Position numbers and translations under genes: made by a program. The notes under the pieces are model-generated. The model made no database searches. It saw only the letters and a program-made list of their open reading frames with translations, and was not told the origin of the DNA. Positions 1 through 8,279 of a stretch of 64,000 nucleotides of DNA are shown piece by piece. Source of the DNA: Bradyrhizobium iriomotense (lineage in GTDB: Bacteria > Pseudomonadota > Alphaproteobacteria > Rhizobiales > Xanthobacteraceae); assembly GCF_030160715.1 (NCBI RefSeq), contig NZ_BSOW01000014.1, positions 62,001 through 126,000 of the forward strand, written 5' to 3'. Positions within the stretch are counted from its first letter, which is position 1. Each line of letters begins with the position of its first letter.

Positions 1-661
1 ATTTGGAGCGCTGGGTGTCGCGTTCGGCGATGTGGATGCCCTTGACACCAGCCTGCCGCATCAAGTCCGCCCATTCGGCCTTGCTCTTCGGCCTGGGGGC
101 ATTGAGCTTCAGATCAGCGGCGACATTGAGCAGCGCCTGCTTGACGAAAAAGGAGACCATGCCGGGATTGGCGCCGCAGCAGGAGACGGCCGTCGTCGAG
201 CCGGCGGGGCGCGCCCTCTTGGCGGCCAGCGTCACTTCGCGAAGGGCGTAGTTGGAGCGTGCTTCCGGGCCCTTCGAGGCATCGAAATAGAAGCCGAGCC
301 AGGGCTCGTTGACGGTGTCGATATAGAGAGCGCCAAGCTCGTTGCAGAGCTCCATGATGTCGGTCGAGCCGGTATCGACCGAGAGATTCACGCAAAAACC
401 CTGGCCGCCGCCTTCAGTGAGCAGCGGGGTCAGCAATTCGCGATAATTGTCCTTGGTCACGGCCTTCTGGATGAAGCGCACGTTCTGCTTCTCGCAATGG
501 GCCTTGCGGCCCTCGTCCTTGGGGTCGATCACGGTGACGCGCGACTTGTCGTAATCGAGATGCCGCTCGATCATCGGCAACGTGCCTTTGCCGATGGAGC
601 CGAAGCCGACCATGACGATGGGGCCGGTGATCTTCGCGAAGATCTGCGAGGTGGGGCTCAT
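1..661 (-). CDS. hss: Homospermidine synthase, N-terminal part (cut by window edge)
   Basis: Makes sym-homospermidine from putrescine in an NAD-dependent reaction; this is the characteristic polyamine of rhizobia. About 220 N-terminal residues are visible and the gene runs off the left edge. The start ATG at 661 is followed by a Rossmann NAD-binding stretch near residues 12-30 (IVMVGFGSIGKGTLP, a GxGxxG motif). Further on come segments typical of the family (DTGSTDIMELCNELG, SCCGANPGMVSFFVKQAL). It is the last gene of a leftward run that begins with ornithine decarboxylase, which supplies the putrescine. The family is clear; the C-terminal half cannot be judged. Confidence 0.93.
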   Translation of the reverse strand, partial: MSPTSQIFAKITGPIVMVGFGSIGKGTLPMIERHLDYDKSRVTVIDPKDEGRKAHCEKQNVRFIQKAVTKDNYRELLTPLLTEGGGQGFCVNLSVDTGSTDIMELCNELGALYIDTVNEPWLGFYFDASKGPEARSNYALREVTLAAKRARPAGSTTAVSCCGANPGMVSFFVKQALLNVAADLKLNAPRPKSKAEWADLMRQAGVKGIHIAERDTQRSK

Positions 662-709
662 GGGATGGTTTCTCCAGAAAGTGCTGGCGGACAAATGGTG
701 AGGGGGTGG

Positions 710-1096
710 TCAGGTGCGGCGCTTCGCGGTCACTTCGATCTCGACCTTCATCTCGGGCTTGTAGAGCCCGCTCACGATCAGAAGCGTCGCCGCCGGACGG
801 ATGTCGCCGAGCACCTCGCCACAAACGGCGAAATGCGCATCGGCCTCGCTGGCGTCGGTGAGGTAGTAGGTCGCGCGAACGATGTCGGCCATCTCGAAAC
901 CACCCTCCTTCAGGGTGGCCTCGATGGTCTTGAAGCAGTTCCGTGACTGGCTCGTGACATCGGCGGGCATTGTCATCGTCGTGTAGTCATAGCCGGTGGT
1001 GCCGGCGACGAAGGCGAAGTCGCCCTCGATCACGGCACGGCTGTAGCCGGCGGTCTTCTCGAACGGCGAGCCGGTGGAAATCAGGCGACGGGACAT
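710..1096 (-). CDS. RidA/YjgF family protein
   Basis: A 128-residue protein of the RidA (YjgF/YER057c/UK114) family. These are small trimeric enamine/imine deaminases that clear reactive intermediates of PLP enzymes. The family pattern is seen in the FVAGTTGYDY segment, the central SRNCFKTIEATLKEGGF helix and the RPAATLLIVSGLYKPEMKVEIEV C-terminus, which carries the conserved Arg and the substrate-pocket region. I chose the start at 1096 because the upstream extension lacks family similarity. It lies 48 bp upstream of hss in the same direction and downstream of a PLP-dependent decarboxylase, so a damage-control role in the polyamine operon is plausible but inferred. Confidence 0.9.
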   Translation of the reverse strand: MSRRLISTGSPFEKTAGYSRAVIEGDFAFVAGTTGYDYTTMTMPADVTSQSRNCFKTIEATLKEGGFEMADIVRATYYLTDASEADAHFAVCGEVLGDIRPAATLLIVSGLYKPEMKVEIEVTAKRRT

Positions 1097-1184
1097 CTGA
1101 TCGACCTCGACTGAAGGGGTGTTTGGCGGGGTTAAAGGGCCTTTCGCGGCCCTGCGCAACCCCCGAGCGCCCGGTGAAGGGAGC

Positions 1185-1355
1185 TCAGCGGGGCTGCTGC
1201 GTCGTATCCTGCGACGGCGGCGGCGAGCCGCTCCACCGCCGCACCAGGATGTCCCTGACGATCATGATCGCGATCAGGACGAACAGCACCGATGTGATCA
1301 GGCTGCGCAGGCGCGGGCGGGCATCGCCGCTGGATGCGGCCGGGGTCTTCGCCAT
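1185..1355 (-). CDS. Small single-pass membrane protein, unknown function
   Basis: A 56-residue open frame reading MAKTPAASSGDARPRLRS, then a hydrophobic stretch at about residues 19-33 (LITSVLFVLIAIMIV), then a basic segment (RDILVRRW) and a Pro/Ser/Gln-rich tail. This fits one membrane helix. It starts only 10 bp after the stop of the upstream GNAT gene and ends 88 bp before RidA, in the same direction, so it is probably co-transcribed. No family is recognised. The reading frame fills the gap and has a believable topology, but short size keeps confidence moderate. Confidence 0.6.
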   Translation of the reverse strand: MAKTPAASSGDARPRLRSLITSVLFVLIAIMIVRDILVRRWSGSPPPSQDTTQQPR

Positions 1356-1365
1356 GACGTTCCCC

Positions 1366-1950
1366 TCAGGCCGCGTGCGCGTGCGGACGCGCTGCGCGCC
1401 GTTTGGGCAGCGTCGCGCCGGTCGCGACGATCAAGCCGCTAGCGCCGTCCAGCGCACCGGCCTCGAATTCGAGGCCGAGCAGCCGCTCGCGCTCGAACGG
1501 GCCGGGCAGCGAAAGCGCGCCGGTCTTCTCGGCCGAGAAGCCGAAGCGGGCGTAGTAGGGGGCATCGCCGAGCAGGATCACGGCGGCATGCCCGCGCGCC
1601 CGGGCGGCGGCCAGCGCTTGAAGCATCAGCGCGGCGCCGATCCCGAGCTCGCGGCAGGCAGGATCGACCGCGAGCGGTCCGAGGACCAAAGCGGGCCTGC
1701 CTCCGGCGCTGACGTGCCACAGCCGCACGGTTCCCACGAGGTGTCCTTCGCGCACCGCAGCCAGCGCGAGGCCGGCGGCCGGGGCGCGTCCGTCGCGCAG
1801 GCGCTGGCAGGTGCGGCCATGGCGGTTCTCGCCAAAGCAGGCATCGAGCAGCGCTTCACGCGTCGCGACGTCGGCAGCACGCTCCGCACGGATCGCGAAC
1901 GGAGCGGCTTTCGAGGTGAGGGCGACTTGTGGCTTCCGAAGAGCAGTCAT
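1366..1950 (-). CDS. GNAT family N-acetyltransferase
   Basis: A 194-residue GCN5-related acetyltransferase that transfers acetyl from acetyl-CoA. The fold is indicated by the beta-strand pair VGTVRLWHV...LVLGPLAVDP followed by the acetyl-CoA loop (ACRELGIGAALMLQAL, a variant of the R/Q-x-x-G-x-G/A pyrophosphate-binding motif) near residues 120-140. The later segment VILLGDAPYYARFGF resembles the YhbS subgroup. The substrate cannot be told from sequence. Its place between odc and RidA/hss makes a polyamine or amino-acid-derived amine a reasonable guess, but no residue proves this. Confidence 0.88.
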   Translation of the reverse strand: MTALRKPQVALTSKAAPFAIRAERAADVATREALLDACFGENRHGRTCQRLRDGRAPAAGLALAAVREGHLVGTVRLWHVSAGGRPALVLGPLAVDPACRELGIGAALMLQALAAARARGHAAVILLGDAPYYARFGFSAEKTGALSLPGPFERERLLGLEFEAGALDGASGLIVATGATLPKRRAARPHAHAA

Positions 1951-2076
1951 GACACGTCAGTCCTCGCTTGGACCCGCGCACAAGCGTCCGCGGTCAAGCG
2001 TCGTCAGAAATCGAAATGTCAGGGAGGGAGCCGGCGGACCGGCTCCCGATTCATCAGGCCTCGACGGCGAGGCGGA

Positions 2077-3219
2077 TCAGATGTGGTAGGTCCTGAGCGG
2101 CGGAATGCCGTTGAACGCCACCGACGAGTAGGTCGACGTATAGGCCCCGGTGCCTTCGATCAGCACCTTGTCGCCGATCTCGAGCGTCACCGGGAGCGGA
2201 TACGGGTTCTTCTCGTACAGCACGTCGGCGGAATCGCAGGTGGGCCCAGCGAGCACGCACGGCGTCATATCCGCCCCGTCATGCGGGGTGCGGATGGCGT
2301 AGCGGATCGACTCGTCCATGGTCTCGGCGAGACCGCCGAACTTGCCGATGTCGAGATACACCCAGCGCACCTCGTCCTCGTCGCTCTTCCTCGAAATGAG
2401 CACGACCTCGGACTCGATCACCCCGGCGTTGCCCACCATGCCGCGGCCCGGCTCGATGATGGTCTCGGGGATCTGGTTGCCGAAGTGCTTGCGCAGCGCG
2501 CGGAAGATCGACCGGCCGTAGGTCACCACGGGCGGCACATCCTTCAGGTACTTGGTCGGGAAGCCCCCGCCCATGTTGACCATCGAGAGGTTGATGCCGC
2601 GCTCGGCGCAGTCGCGGAACACCTGCGAGGCCATCGCCAGCGCGCGGTCCCAAGCCTTCACCTTGCGCTGCTGCGAGCCGACATGGAAGGAGATGCCGCA
2701 CGGCTCCAGGCCCAGACGCTTGGCGAGGTCGAGCACCTCGACCGCCATCTCCGGGTCGCAGCCGAACTTGCGCGACAGCGGCCATTCGGCGCCGGCGCAG
2801 TCATAGAGGATGCGGCAGAACACCTTCGCAGCCGGCGCGGCACGGGCGACCTTCTCGACCTCGGCGGCGCAATCGACCGCGAACAGCCGAATGCCGAGCG
2901 CGAAGGCGCGCGCGATGTCGCGCTCCTTCTTGATCGTGTTGCCGAAGGAGATGCGGTCGGGCGTCGCACCCGCGGCCAGCGCCATCTCGATCTCGGCGAC
3001 CGTTGCGGTGTCGAAGCAGGAGCCCATGGAGGCGAGCAGCGCCAGCACTTCCGGCGCCGGGTTCGCCTTGACGGCATAGAACACGCGGCTGTCGGGGAGC
3101 GCCTTGGCAAAGCTCTGGTAGTTGTCGCGCACGACCTCGAGGTCGACGACGAGGCACGGCTCGGTGTCGAGGCCATCCTTGCGGCGGTTGCGCAGGAATT
3201 CCTGGATACGTTCGGTCAT
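2077..3219 (-). CDS. Ornithine (or lysine/ornithine) decarboxylase, alanine-racemase fold
   Basis: PLP-dependent decarboxylase of 380 residues, fold type III (eukaryote-like ODC), turning ornithine into putrescine. Seen: PLP lysine K51 in FYAVKANP, H179 in SFHVGSQ, glycine motif GGG 217-219, phosphate-binding EPGR 256-259, catalytic C328 in GPTCDSADVL, and Y360 in GTGAYT. The length matches the family. The start at 3219 follows a GGAGAG ribosome site; a longer in-frame extension has no similarity. It heads the polyamine cluster ending in homospermidine synthase, which argues for ornithine as the main substrate, although dual lysine/ornithine activity exists in the family. A long structured leader precedes it. 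Confidence 0.93.
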   Translation of the reverse strand: MTERIQEFLRNRRKDGLDTEPCLVVDLEVVRDNYQSFAKALPDSRVFYAVKANPAPEVLALLASMGSCFDTATVAEIEMALAAGATPDRISFGNTIKKERDIARAFALGIRLFAVDCAAEVEKVARAAPAAKVFCRILYDCAGAEWPLSRKFGCDPEMAVEVLDLAKRLGLEPCGISFHVGSQQRKVKAWDRALAMASQVFRDCAERGINLSMVNMGGGFPTKYLKDVPPVVTYGRSIFRALRKHFGNQIPETIIEPGRGMVGNAGVIESEVVLISRKSDEDEVRWVYLDIGKFGGLAETMDESIRYAIRTPHDGADMTPCVLAGPTCDSADVLYEKNPYPLPVTLEIGDKVLIEGTGAYTSTYSSVAFNGIPPLRTYHI

Positions 3220-3575
3220 GGCACTCTCCAACGGTCCCAGCGACGGGATCCGCATCAACGTGACGTCGGATAAGAGTGCTCCGGCCACATCGCGCGATGG
3301 AGGCGCAACGAAGCCAAAAGACTCAAACCAGACTGTGCTGCCGTGGATTGGTTGGGAGAGTTTCCCGCCCGCACACCTGGCAATGAAGGACAAGCCTTTT
3401 CAGTAGCCCGCGCCGGCGTTGGAATGCCGGTAGAGACCAAAAAAGCCCGATCCGTCGTTGCTTTAAGTCGCGTCCCCCGTTGAGAGCGGGGTGCGCCGGT
3501 TCGCCTCCGGCTGCCAGTCACGGTTGCAAAAAGTGAAGTCACCTTCGACAAGGCATCTCTTGAGAGAGATGCTGG
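3220..3575 (-). promoter_or_regulatory. Structured 5' leader of the ornithine decarboxylase gene (possible speF-type motif)
   Basis: On the transcript strand at least four compact hairpins lie in this leader: 3553-3572 (8-bp perfect stem, 4-nt loop), 3495-3511 (GCCGG/CCGGC), 3475-3491 (CCCCG/CGGGG) and 3413-3430 (CCGGC/GCCGG), with a U-rich stretch at about 3440-3447. An RNA motif called speF has been described upstream of ornithine decarboxylase genes in alphaproteobacteria, so this may be it; I cannot align it to the model here. A polyamine-responsive role is inferred. No convincing coding frame was found inside. Confidence 0.5.
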
Positions 3576-3895
3576 ACGCTCCGGGTTTGCCTTCAGTCTT
3601 CAGACCTCAGTCTTCCGACTTCTGCACTTCCGAAGAGCCCCTCGGCTTCTTCACCCCTTGGCGGCTGTCCGGCCTCTTGTCCGGATACCTACCGACTGAC
3701 ACACGACCACAGGCACGTGCGAAATTGGGCAAGAACGCACATAAGCGTTTTGACTCTGCTTCGCAAGAAATTTTTTAGGCTGAGAGCAGAATTGCCTAAC
3801 GACTGCTTGCGCGGTGCTGCGCGAGCGACGTGCGAAGATGAACGGCTGTTAAGTTTGTGCGGGCTTGCGCGCGCCTCGTGCTCGCGCGCATCGCT
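3576..3895. other. Intergenic stretch, no gene seen
   Basis: No convincing coding frame. It probably contains the promoter for the leftward odc leader. At 3775-3799 a TTAGGC/GCCTAA inverted repeat with a 13-nt loop follows a run of T residues. This could act as a weak leftward or rightward hairpin, but its role is unknown. Confidence 0.4.
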
Positions 3896-4150
3896 TCACG
3901 CGCGCTTCGTGAACGGCTCGACGCGTTGAGCCGCACGGATGAACGCTGTCATGACGAGGACGCCGAGCGCGAACAGCACGGCTTGCACGATGTGCGCGCC
4001 GGTGTCGTCGAGTCCGAACAGAATCGCGAGCGCCCAGCCGCCGGCAAACGCCGCGCCGAACACCTCGGCGCCGATCAGGATGGCGGCGCTGATGACGGTG
4101 ATGACGCTCGGCCAGACGATCTGGCGGGAGGAAGAGGCAGGCGCGTTCAT
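3896..4150 (-). CDS. Small integral membrane protein, unknown function
   Basis: An 84-residue protein with two predicted membrane helices: about residues 12-36 (VITVISAAILIGAEVFGAAF and onward) and about residues 48-68 (IVQAVLFALGVLVMTAFI). It has a short polar N-terminus (MNAPASSSRQ) and a basic C-terminus (RAAQRVEPFTKRA). The start at 4150 is preferred because the 28-residue upstream extension is Cys/Pro/Arg-rich and unlike a membrane protein start. It is divergent from the oligopeptidase gene, about 135 bp away. No family is recognised; similar small two-helix proteins are common in Bradyrhizobium. Confidence 0.7.
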   Translation of the reverse strand: MNAPASSSRQIVWPSVITVISAAILIGAEVFGAAFAGGWALAILFGLDDTGAHIVQAVLFALGVLVMTAFIRAAQRVEPFTKRA

Positions 4151-4285
4151 GAGCTGGGTCCGTGGTCTTTGAGGGCCGCAATCTCCCCGAAAAGGGGCCC
4201 GGGAGCAAGGCCAAATGGCGCAAAAAAGCCCCATCGCGTGCTATAGCTGGCCCCCAACAAACCAGCTCAAAAATCGGGGCAAGCG

Positions 4286-6376
4286 ATGTCAGAAACCCGC
4301 CAGACTACCGACGCTCCGCCGGCCGAGACGAACCCGCTGTTGCAGGCCTGGGTCACGCCGTTTGCGACCCCGCCATTCGACGCGATCAGCCCGGAGCACT
4401 TCCTCCCGGCCTTCGAGCAGGCCTTCGCCGACCACTCGGCCGAGATCGCCGCGATCGTCCACGACCCGGCGACACCCGACTTCGCCAACACCATCACGGC
4501 GCTGGAGCGCTCGGGCAAGCTGCTGACCAAGGTCGCGGCCGTGTTCTACGACCTCGTCTCCGCGCACTCCAATCCGGCGATCCTGGAGATCGACAAGGAG
4601 GTCTCCTTGCGGATGGCGCGGCACTGGAATCCGATCATGATGAACGCGGTGCTGTTCGGCCGCGTCGCCCAGCTCCACGAGAACCGCACCGCGCTGAAGC
4701 TCACGCCGGAGCAGCTGCGCCTGCTCGAGCGCACCTACACCCGCTTCCACCGCGCCGGCGCCGGGCTCACCGAGGAGGCCAAGGCGCGGATGGCCGAGAT
4801 CAACGAGAAGCTCGCCCAGCTCGGCACCACCTTCAGCCATCATCTGCTCGGCGACGAGCAGGAGTGGTTCATGGAGCTCGGCGAGGACGACCGCGAGGGC
4901 CTGCCCGAGAGCTTCGTCGCGGCTGCCAAGGCTGCGGCAGAAGATCGCGGCATGGCCGGCAAGGCCATCGTCACCCTGTCGCGCTCCTCGGTCGAGCCGT
5001 TCCTGAAGGGCTCGGCGAGGCGCGACCTGCGCGAGAAGGTCTACAAGGCCTTCACGGCGCGCGGCGACAATGGCAACGCCAACGACAACAACGAGACCAT
5101 CGTCGAGATCCTGAAGCTGCGCGAGGAGAGCGCCAAGCTGCTGGGCTATCCGACCTTCGCGGCCTACCGGCTCGAGGACTCCATGGCCAAGACGCCGGAC
5201 GCGGTGAGGGGCCTCCTGGAGCGGGTCTGGAAGCCGGCCCGCGCCCGCGCGCTCGCCGACCGCGACGAGATGCAGGCGCTGATCGCGGCCGAGGGCGGCA
5301 ATTTCCAACTCGCGCCCTGGGACTGGCGGTACTACGCCGAACAGCTGCGCCTTCAGCGCGCCAATTTCGACGACGCCGCGATCAAGCCATATTTGACCCT
5401 CGACCACATGATCGCGGCGGCCTTCGACTGCGCCACGCGGCTGTTCGGCATCACCTTCGAGGAGCGCAAGGACGTCCCGGCCTGGCATCCGGACGTCCGG
5501 GTCTGGGAGGTGAAGGGGCCGGACGGCAAGCACAAGGCGCTGTTCTACGGCGACTACTATGCCCGGCCGTCGAAGCGCTCCGGCGCCTGGATGACCTCGC
5601 TGCGCGACCAGCAGAAGCTCGACGGCGAGATCGCGCCCCTGATCATCAATGTCTGCAACTTCGCCAAGGGCGCCGGCGGCGAGCCCTCGCTGCTGTCGCC
5701 CGACGACGCCCGCACCCTGTTCCACGAGTTCGGCCACGGCCTGCACGGCATGCTCTCCAACGTGACCTATCCGTCGCTGTCGGGCACCTCCGTATTCACC
5801 GACTTCGTCGAGCTGCCCTCGCAGCTCTACGAGCACTGGCAGGAGCGGCCCGAGGTGCTCCAACAGTTCGCCCGCCACTATCAGACCGGCGAGCCGCTGC
5901 CCGACGACCTGCTCCAGCGCTTCCTCGCGGCGCGCAAGTTCAACCAGGGCTTTGCCACGGTCGAGTTCGTCTCCTCGGCCCTCGTCGACCTCGAATTCCA
6001 CACTCAGCCGGCGGCAAGCGCGCAGGACGTGCGCGCCTTCGAGAGGCAAGAGCTCGAGAAGATCGGCATGCCCGACGAGATCGCGATGCGGCACCGGCCC
6101 ACGCAATTCGGGCACATCTTCTCCGGCGATCACTACGCCGCCGGCTATTACAGCTACATGTGGTCGGAGGTGATGGACGCCGACGCCTTCGGCGCCTTCG
6201 AGGAAGCCGGCAACATCTTCGATCCGGCGGTAGCAAAGCGCCTGCACGACGACATCTACTCCACGGGCGGATCGGTCGATCCGGAAGCCGCCTATGAGGC
6301 TTTCCGCGGACGCCCGCCGGAGCCGGATGCGCTGCTTCGCCGCCGCGGCCTGCTCGACGACGCGAAGGCGGCCTGA
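4286..6376 (+). CDS. M3 family zinc oligopeptidase (oligopeptidase A / dipeptidyl carboxypeptidase type)
   Basis: A 696-residue zinc peptidase that degrades short peptides. The thimet-oligopeptidase signature HEFGH lies at residues 480-484 (TLFHEFGHGLHGML). The third zinc ligand glutamate is expected in the TDFVELPSQLYEHW segment about 27 residues later, and the Tyr-rich substrate region (GDHYAAGYYSYMWSEVMDAD) is near the C-terminus. Length is typical for OpdA/Dcp proteins. The N-terminus lacks a signal peptide, so it is cytoplasmic. Whether it is PrlC-like or Dcp-like cannot be settled by eye. Its stop overlaps the next start by one base (TGATG), so DUF1007 and the NicO exporter are likely co-transcribed with it. 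Confidence 0.93.
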   Translation: MSETRQTTDAPPAETNPLLQAWVTPFATPPFDAISPEHFLPAFEQAFADHSAEIAAIVHDPATPDFANTITALERSGKLLTKVAAVFYDLVSAHSNPAILEIDKEVSLRMARHWNPIMMNAVLFGRVAQLHENRTALKLTPEQLRLLERTYTRFHRAGAGLTEEAKARMAEINEKLAQLGTTFSHHLLGDEQEWFMELGEDDREGLPESFVAAAKAAAEDRGMAGKAIVTLSRSSVEPFLKGSARRDLREKVYKAFTARGDNGNANDNNETIVEILKLREESAKLLGYPTFAAYRLEDSMAKTPDAVRGLLERVWKPARARALADRDEMQALIAAEGGNFQLAPWDWRYYAEQLRLQRANFDDAAIKPYLTLDHMIAAAFDCATRLFGITFEERKDVPAWHPDVRVWEVKGPDGKHKALFYGDYYARPSKRSGAWMTSLRDQQKLDGEIAPLIINVCNFAKGAGGEPSLLSPDDARTLFHEFGHGLHGMLSNVTYPSLSGTSVFTDFVELPSQLYEHWQERPEVLQQFARHYQTGEPLPDDLLQRFLAARKFNQGFATVEFVSSALVDLEFHTQPAASAQDVRAFERQELEKIGMPDEIAMRHRPTQFGHIFSGDHYAAGYYSYMWSEVMDADAFGAFEEAGNIFDPAVAKRLHDDIYSTGGSVDPEAAYEAFRGRPPEPDALLRRRGLLDDAKAA

Positions 6377-7014
6377 TGCGCATGCGCCGCCTGTTCGGCC
6401 TGCTGCTCGCCGCCGGCCTCACGCTTGCGGCGGGCGGGGTGCAGGCGCATCCGCATGTCTGGATCACCGCAACCAGCGAGCTGATCTACGCGGAGGACGG
6501 CTCGATCACCGGCGTCCGCCACGCCTGGACGTTTGACGACATGTTCTCGGCCTATGCGACGCAGGGGCTCGAGGGCAAGACCAAGGGCAGCTACACGCGC
6601 GAGGAGCTGGCTCCGCTCGCCCAGACCAACGTCGAGTCGCTGAAGGAATATGCCTACTTCACCTTCGCCAAGGCCGACGGCAAGAAGGAGCGCTTCAATG
6701 AGCCGGTCGACTATTTCCTCGACTACAAGGACCAGGTGCTGACCCTGCACTTCACGCTGCCGCTGAAGGCGCCGCTGAAGCCCAAGCAGCTCGTGCTGGA
6801 AGTGTTCGACCGCTCCTTCTTCATCGACTTCCAGATGGCCAAGGACAACCCGGTCAAGCTGGTCGGCGCGCCCGCCGGCTGCCAGATGAAGCTGGAGCGG
6901 CCGAATGACGGCACCGCGAGCGCTCAGAAGCTCAACGAACAGACCTTCATGAATGGCGAGAACTCGAACTTCGGCATGATGTTCGCCAACAAGATCACCG
7001 TGGATTGCCAGTGA
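6376..7014 (+). CDS. DUF1007 family periplasmic protein
   Basis: A 212-residue protein with a signal peptide (LFGLLLAAGLTLAAGGVQA, cleavage just before HPHVWI). The mature start HPHVWITATSELIYAEDGSI is the hallmark of DUF1007, a family usually encoded next to RcnA/NicO-type metal exporters and thought to work with them in the periplasm. That pairing holds here: the gene overlaps the NicO exporter gene by four bases (GTGA). The conserved N-terminal histidines could bind metal, which is inference. The start ATG overlaps the stop of the peptidase gene. Confidence 0.88.
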   Translation: MRMRRLFGLLLAAGLTLAAGGVQAHPHVWITATSELIYAEDGSITGVRHAWTFDDMFSAYATQGLEGKTKGSYTREELAPLAQTNVESLKEYAYFTFAKADGKKERFNEPVDYFLDYKDQVLTLHFTLPLKAPLKPKQLVLEVFDRSFFIDFQMAKDNPVKLVGAPAGCQMKLERPNDGTASAQKLNEQTFMNGENSNFGMMFANKITVDCQ

Positions 7015-8126
7015 CCTCGCTGCTTCGTTCTCCGCTTGCGCGTGCGCTCGGCACCGGCGCGGCCGTTCTTGTCGCCGTTTGGGCCGTCGACGCCGGGCTT
7101 CACGATCTCCTGGCGCAAAACCCGTTCGGCGGGCCGCGCCCCGCGGCCGAGCCGGAGGCCGGCGGTATCATCGGCTGGCTGCTGGCCAAGCAGTCGGAAC
7201 TCTACCGCGAGATGTCGGTGACCATCCGCGCCGCGAAATCCGACGGCTCGGCGGTGTGGACGCTGCTCGCGATCTCCTTTGCCTACGGCATCTTCCATGC
7301 CGCCGGCCCCGGCCACGGCAAGGCGGTGATCTCGTCCTACCTCGTCGCCAACCAGGAAACGGCGCGGCGCGGCATCGTATTGTCCTTTGCCTCGGCGCTG
7401 ATGCAGTCGCTGGTCGCAGTCCTCATCGTCGGCATCGCGGCCTGGGCGCTGAATGCGACGGCCAAGACCATGTGCAGCGCCGAGAAGGTGATCGAGATCG
7501 CCAGCTACGCCCTGATCGCGGCCTTCGGGCTGCGCCTCGTCTGGGTCAAGGGCGGCGCCTTCATCCGCGCGCTCCAGGCCTCCCAGCCAGTGCCAGCGAT
7601 CGCCGGCGTGCCGCATCACCACGATCACGGCCACCATCACCATCATGACGAGCATGGTCATGGTCACGATCACCATGACCACCATCATGGCCATGACCAT
7701 CACGGCCACGCCCATGCCCATGATCATGTCCATGACGAGCATTGCGGCCATTCCCACGGCCCCGCGCCGAGCGAGCTTGCCGGCCCCGGCGGCTGGCGGC
7801 GCGGACTGGCCGCGATCCTCACCGTCGGCATCCGCCCCTGCTCGGGCGCGATCCTGGTCCTGGTGTTCGCGCTCGCCCAGGGCCTGTTCTGGGCCGGCAT
7901 CGCCGCGACCTTCCTGATGGGGCTCGGCACTGCGATCACGGTTGCGACCATCGCGGTCATCGCCGTCTCCGCCAAGGACGTCGCCCGGCGCCTGAGCGCT
8001 GGCCGCGACGGCGGCGGCGCGCTTTTCATGCGCGGCATCGAATTCGCCGCTGCCGGCCTCGTACTGCTGTTCGGCGCGGGCCTGCTGTTCGGCTACCTCG
8101 CCGCCGAACGGACGACGTGTTTTTGA
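7011..8126 (+). CDS. NicO family nickel/cobalt exporter with histidine-rich loop
   Basis: A 371-residue inner-membrane protein of the NicO (RcnA-like) family. Helices lie at about residues 9-25, 80-100, 120-145 and 160-180, then a loop at 202-249, then further helices. Two family motifs are present: HAAGPGHGKAVISSYLVAN (about 96-114) and the second-half GIRPCSGAILVLVFALA. The central loop is extreme, with 28 histidines in 48 residues interspersed with Asp and Gly, as expected for binding Ni/Co or other transition metals. I prefer the GTG at 7011, coupled to the DUF1007 stop; a TTG six bases upstream is possible. Export rather than uptake is inferred from RcnA likeness and the DUF1007 partner. 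Confidence 0.9.
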   Translation: MTSLLRSPLARALGTGAAVLVAVWAVDAGLHDLLAQNPFGGPRPAAEPEAGGIIGWLLAKQSELYREMSVTIRAAKSDGSAVWTLLAISFAYGIFHAAGPGHGKAVISSYLVANQETARRGIVLSFASALMQSLVAVLIVGIAAWALNATAKTMCSAEKVIEIASYALIAAFGLRLVWVKGGAFIRALQASQPVPAIAGVPHHHDHGHHHHHDEHGHGHDHHDHHHGHDHHGHAHAHDHVHDEHCGHSHGPAPSELAGPGGWRRGLAAILTVGIRPCSGAILVLVFALAQGLFWAGIAATFLMGLGTAITVATIAVIAVSAKDVARRLSAGRDGGGALFMRGIEFAAAGLVLLFGAGLLFGYLAAERTTCF

Positions 8127-8140
8127 GGTGAATTCCCGTG

Positions 8141-8264
8141 CCCCGGACGCAGCGCAGCGTCCCTTCGACGATGCGCTGCAGAGCCGGGGCCCATATCTCC
8201 GCGTTGTCTTTCTCGGTCCCGGCTCTGCGGAGCAGCGCAAGAGCGCTGCACCGCGTCCGGGACA
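8141..8264. repeat. Intergenic palindromic repeat
   Basis: Imperfect inverted repeat that can fold into one long hairpin. The left arm begins CCCCGGACGCAG and the right arm ends GCGTCCGGGA; an inner pair is CTGCAGAGCCGGGG against CCCGGCTCTGCGG. It lies between convergent genes. It has the look of the dispersed extragenic palindromes common in Bradyrhizobium, and may end transcription from both sides. Confidence 0.7.
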
Positions 8265-8279
8265 CGGCAGAGAGAAACC

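Noticed and set aside
4289..6247. A 652-codon open frame on the minus strand opposite the oligopeptidase gene.
   Set aside because: It is antisense to a clear M3 peptidase and its composition (Arg/Gly/Val-rich) reflects GC-rich third positions. No family motif is present.
7614..7757. CAT/CAC-rich tract considered as a simple-sequence repeat locus or CRISPR-like array.
   Set aside because: It is in frame and encodes the His-rich loop of the NicO exporter. No spacers or constant repeat unit are seen.
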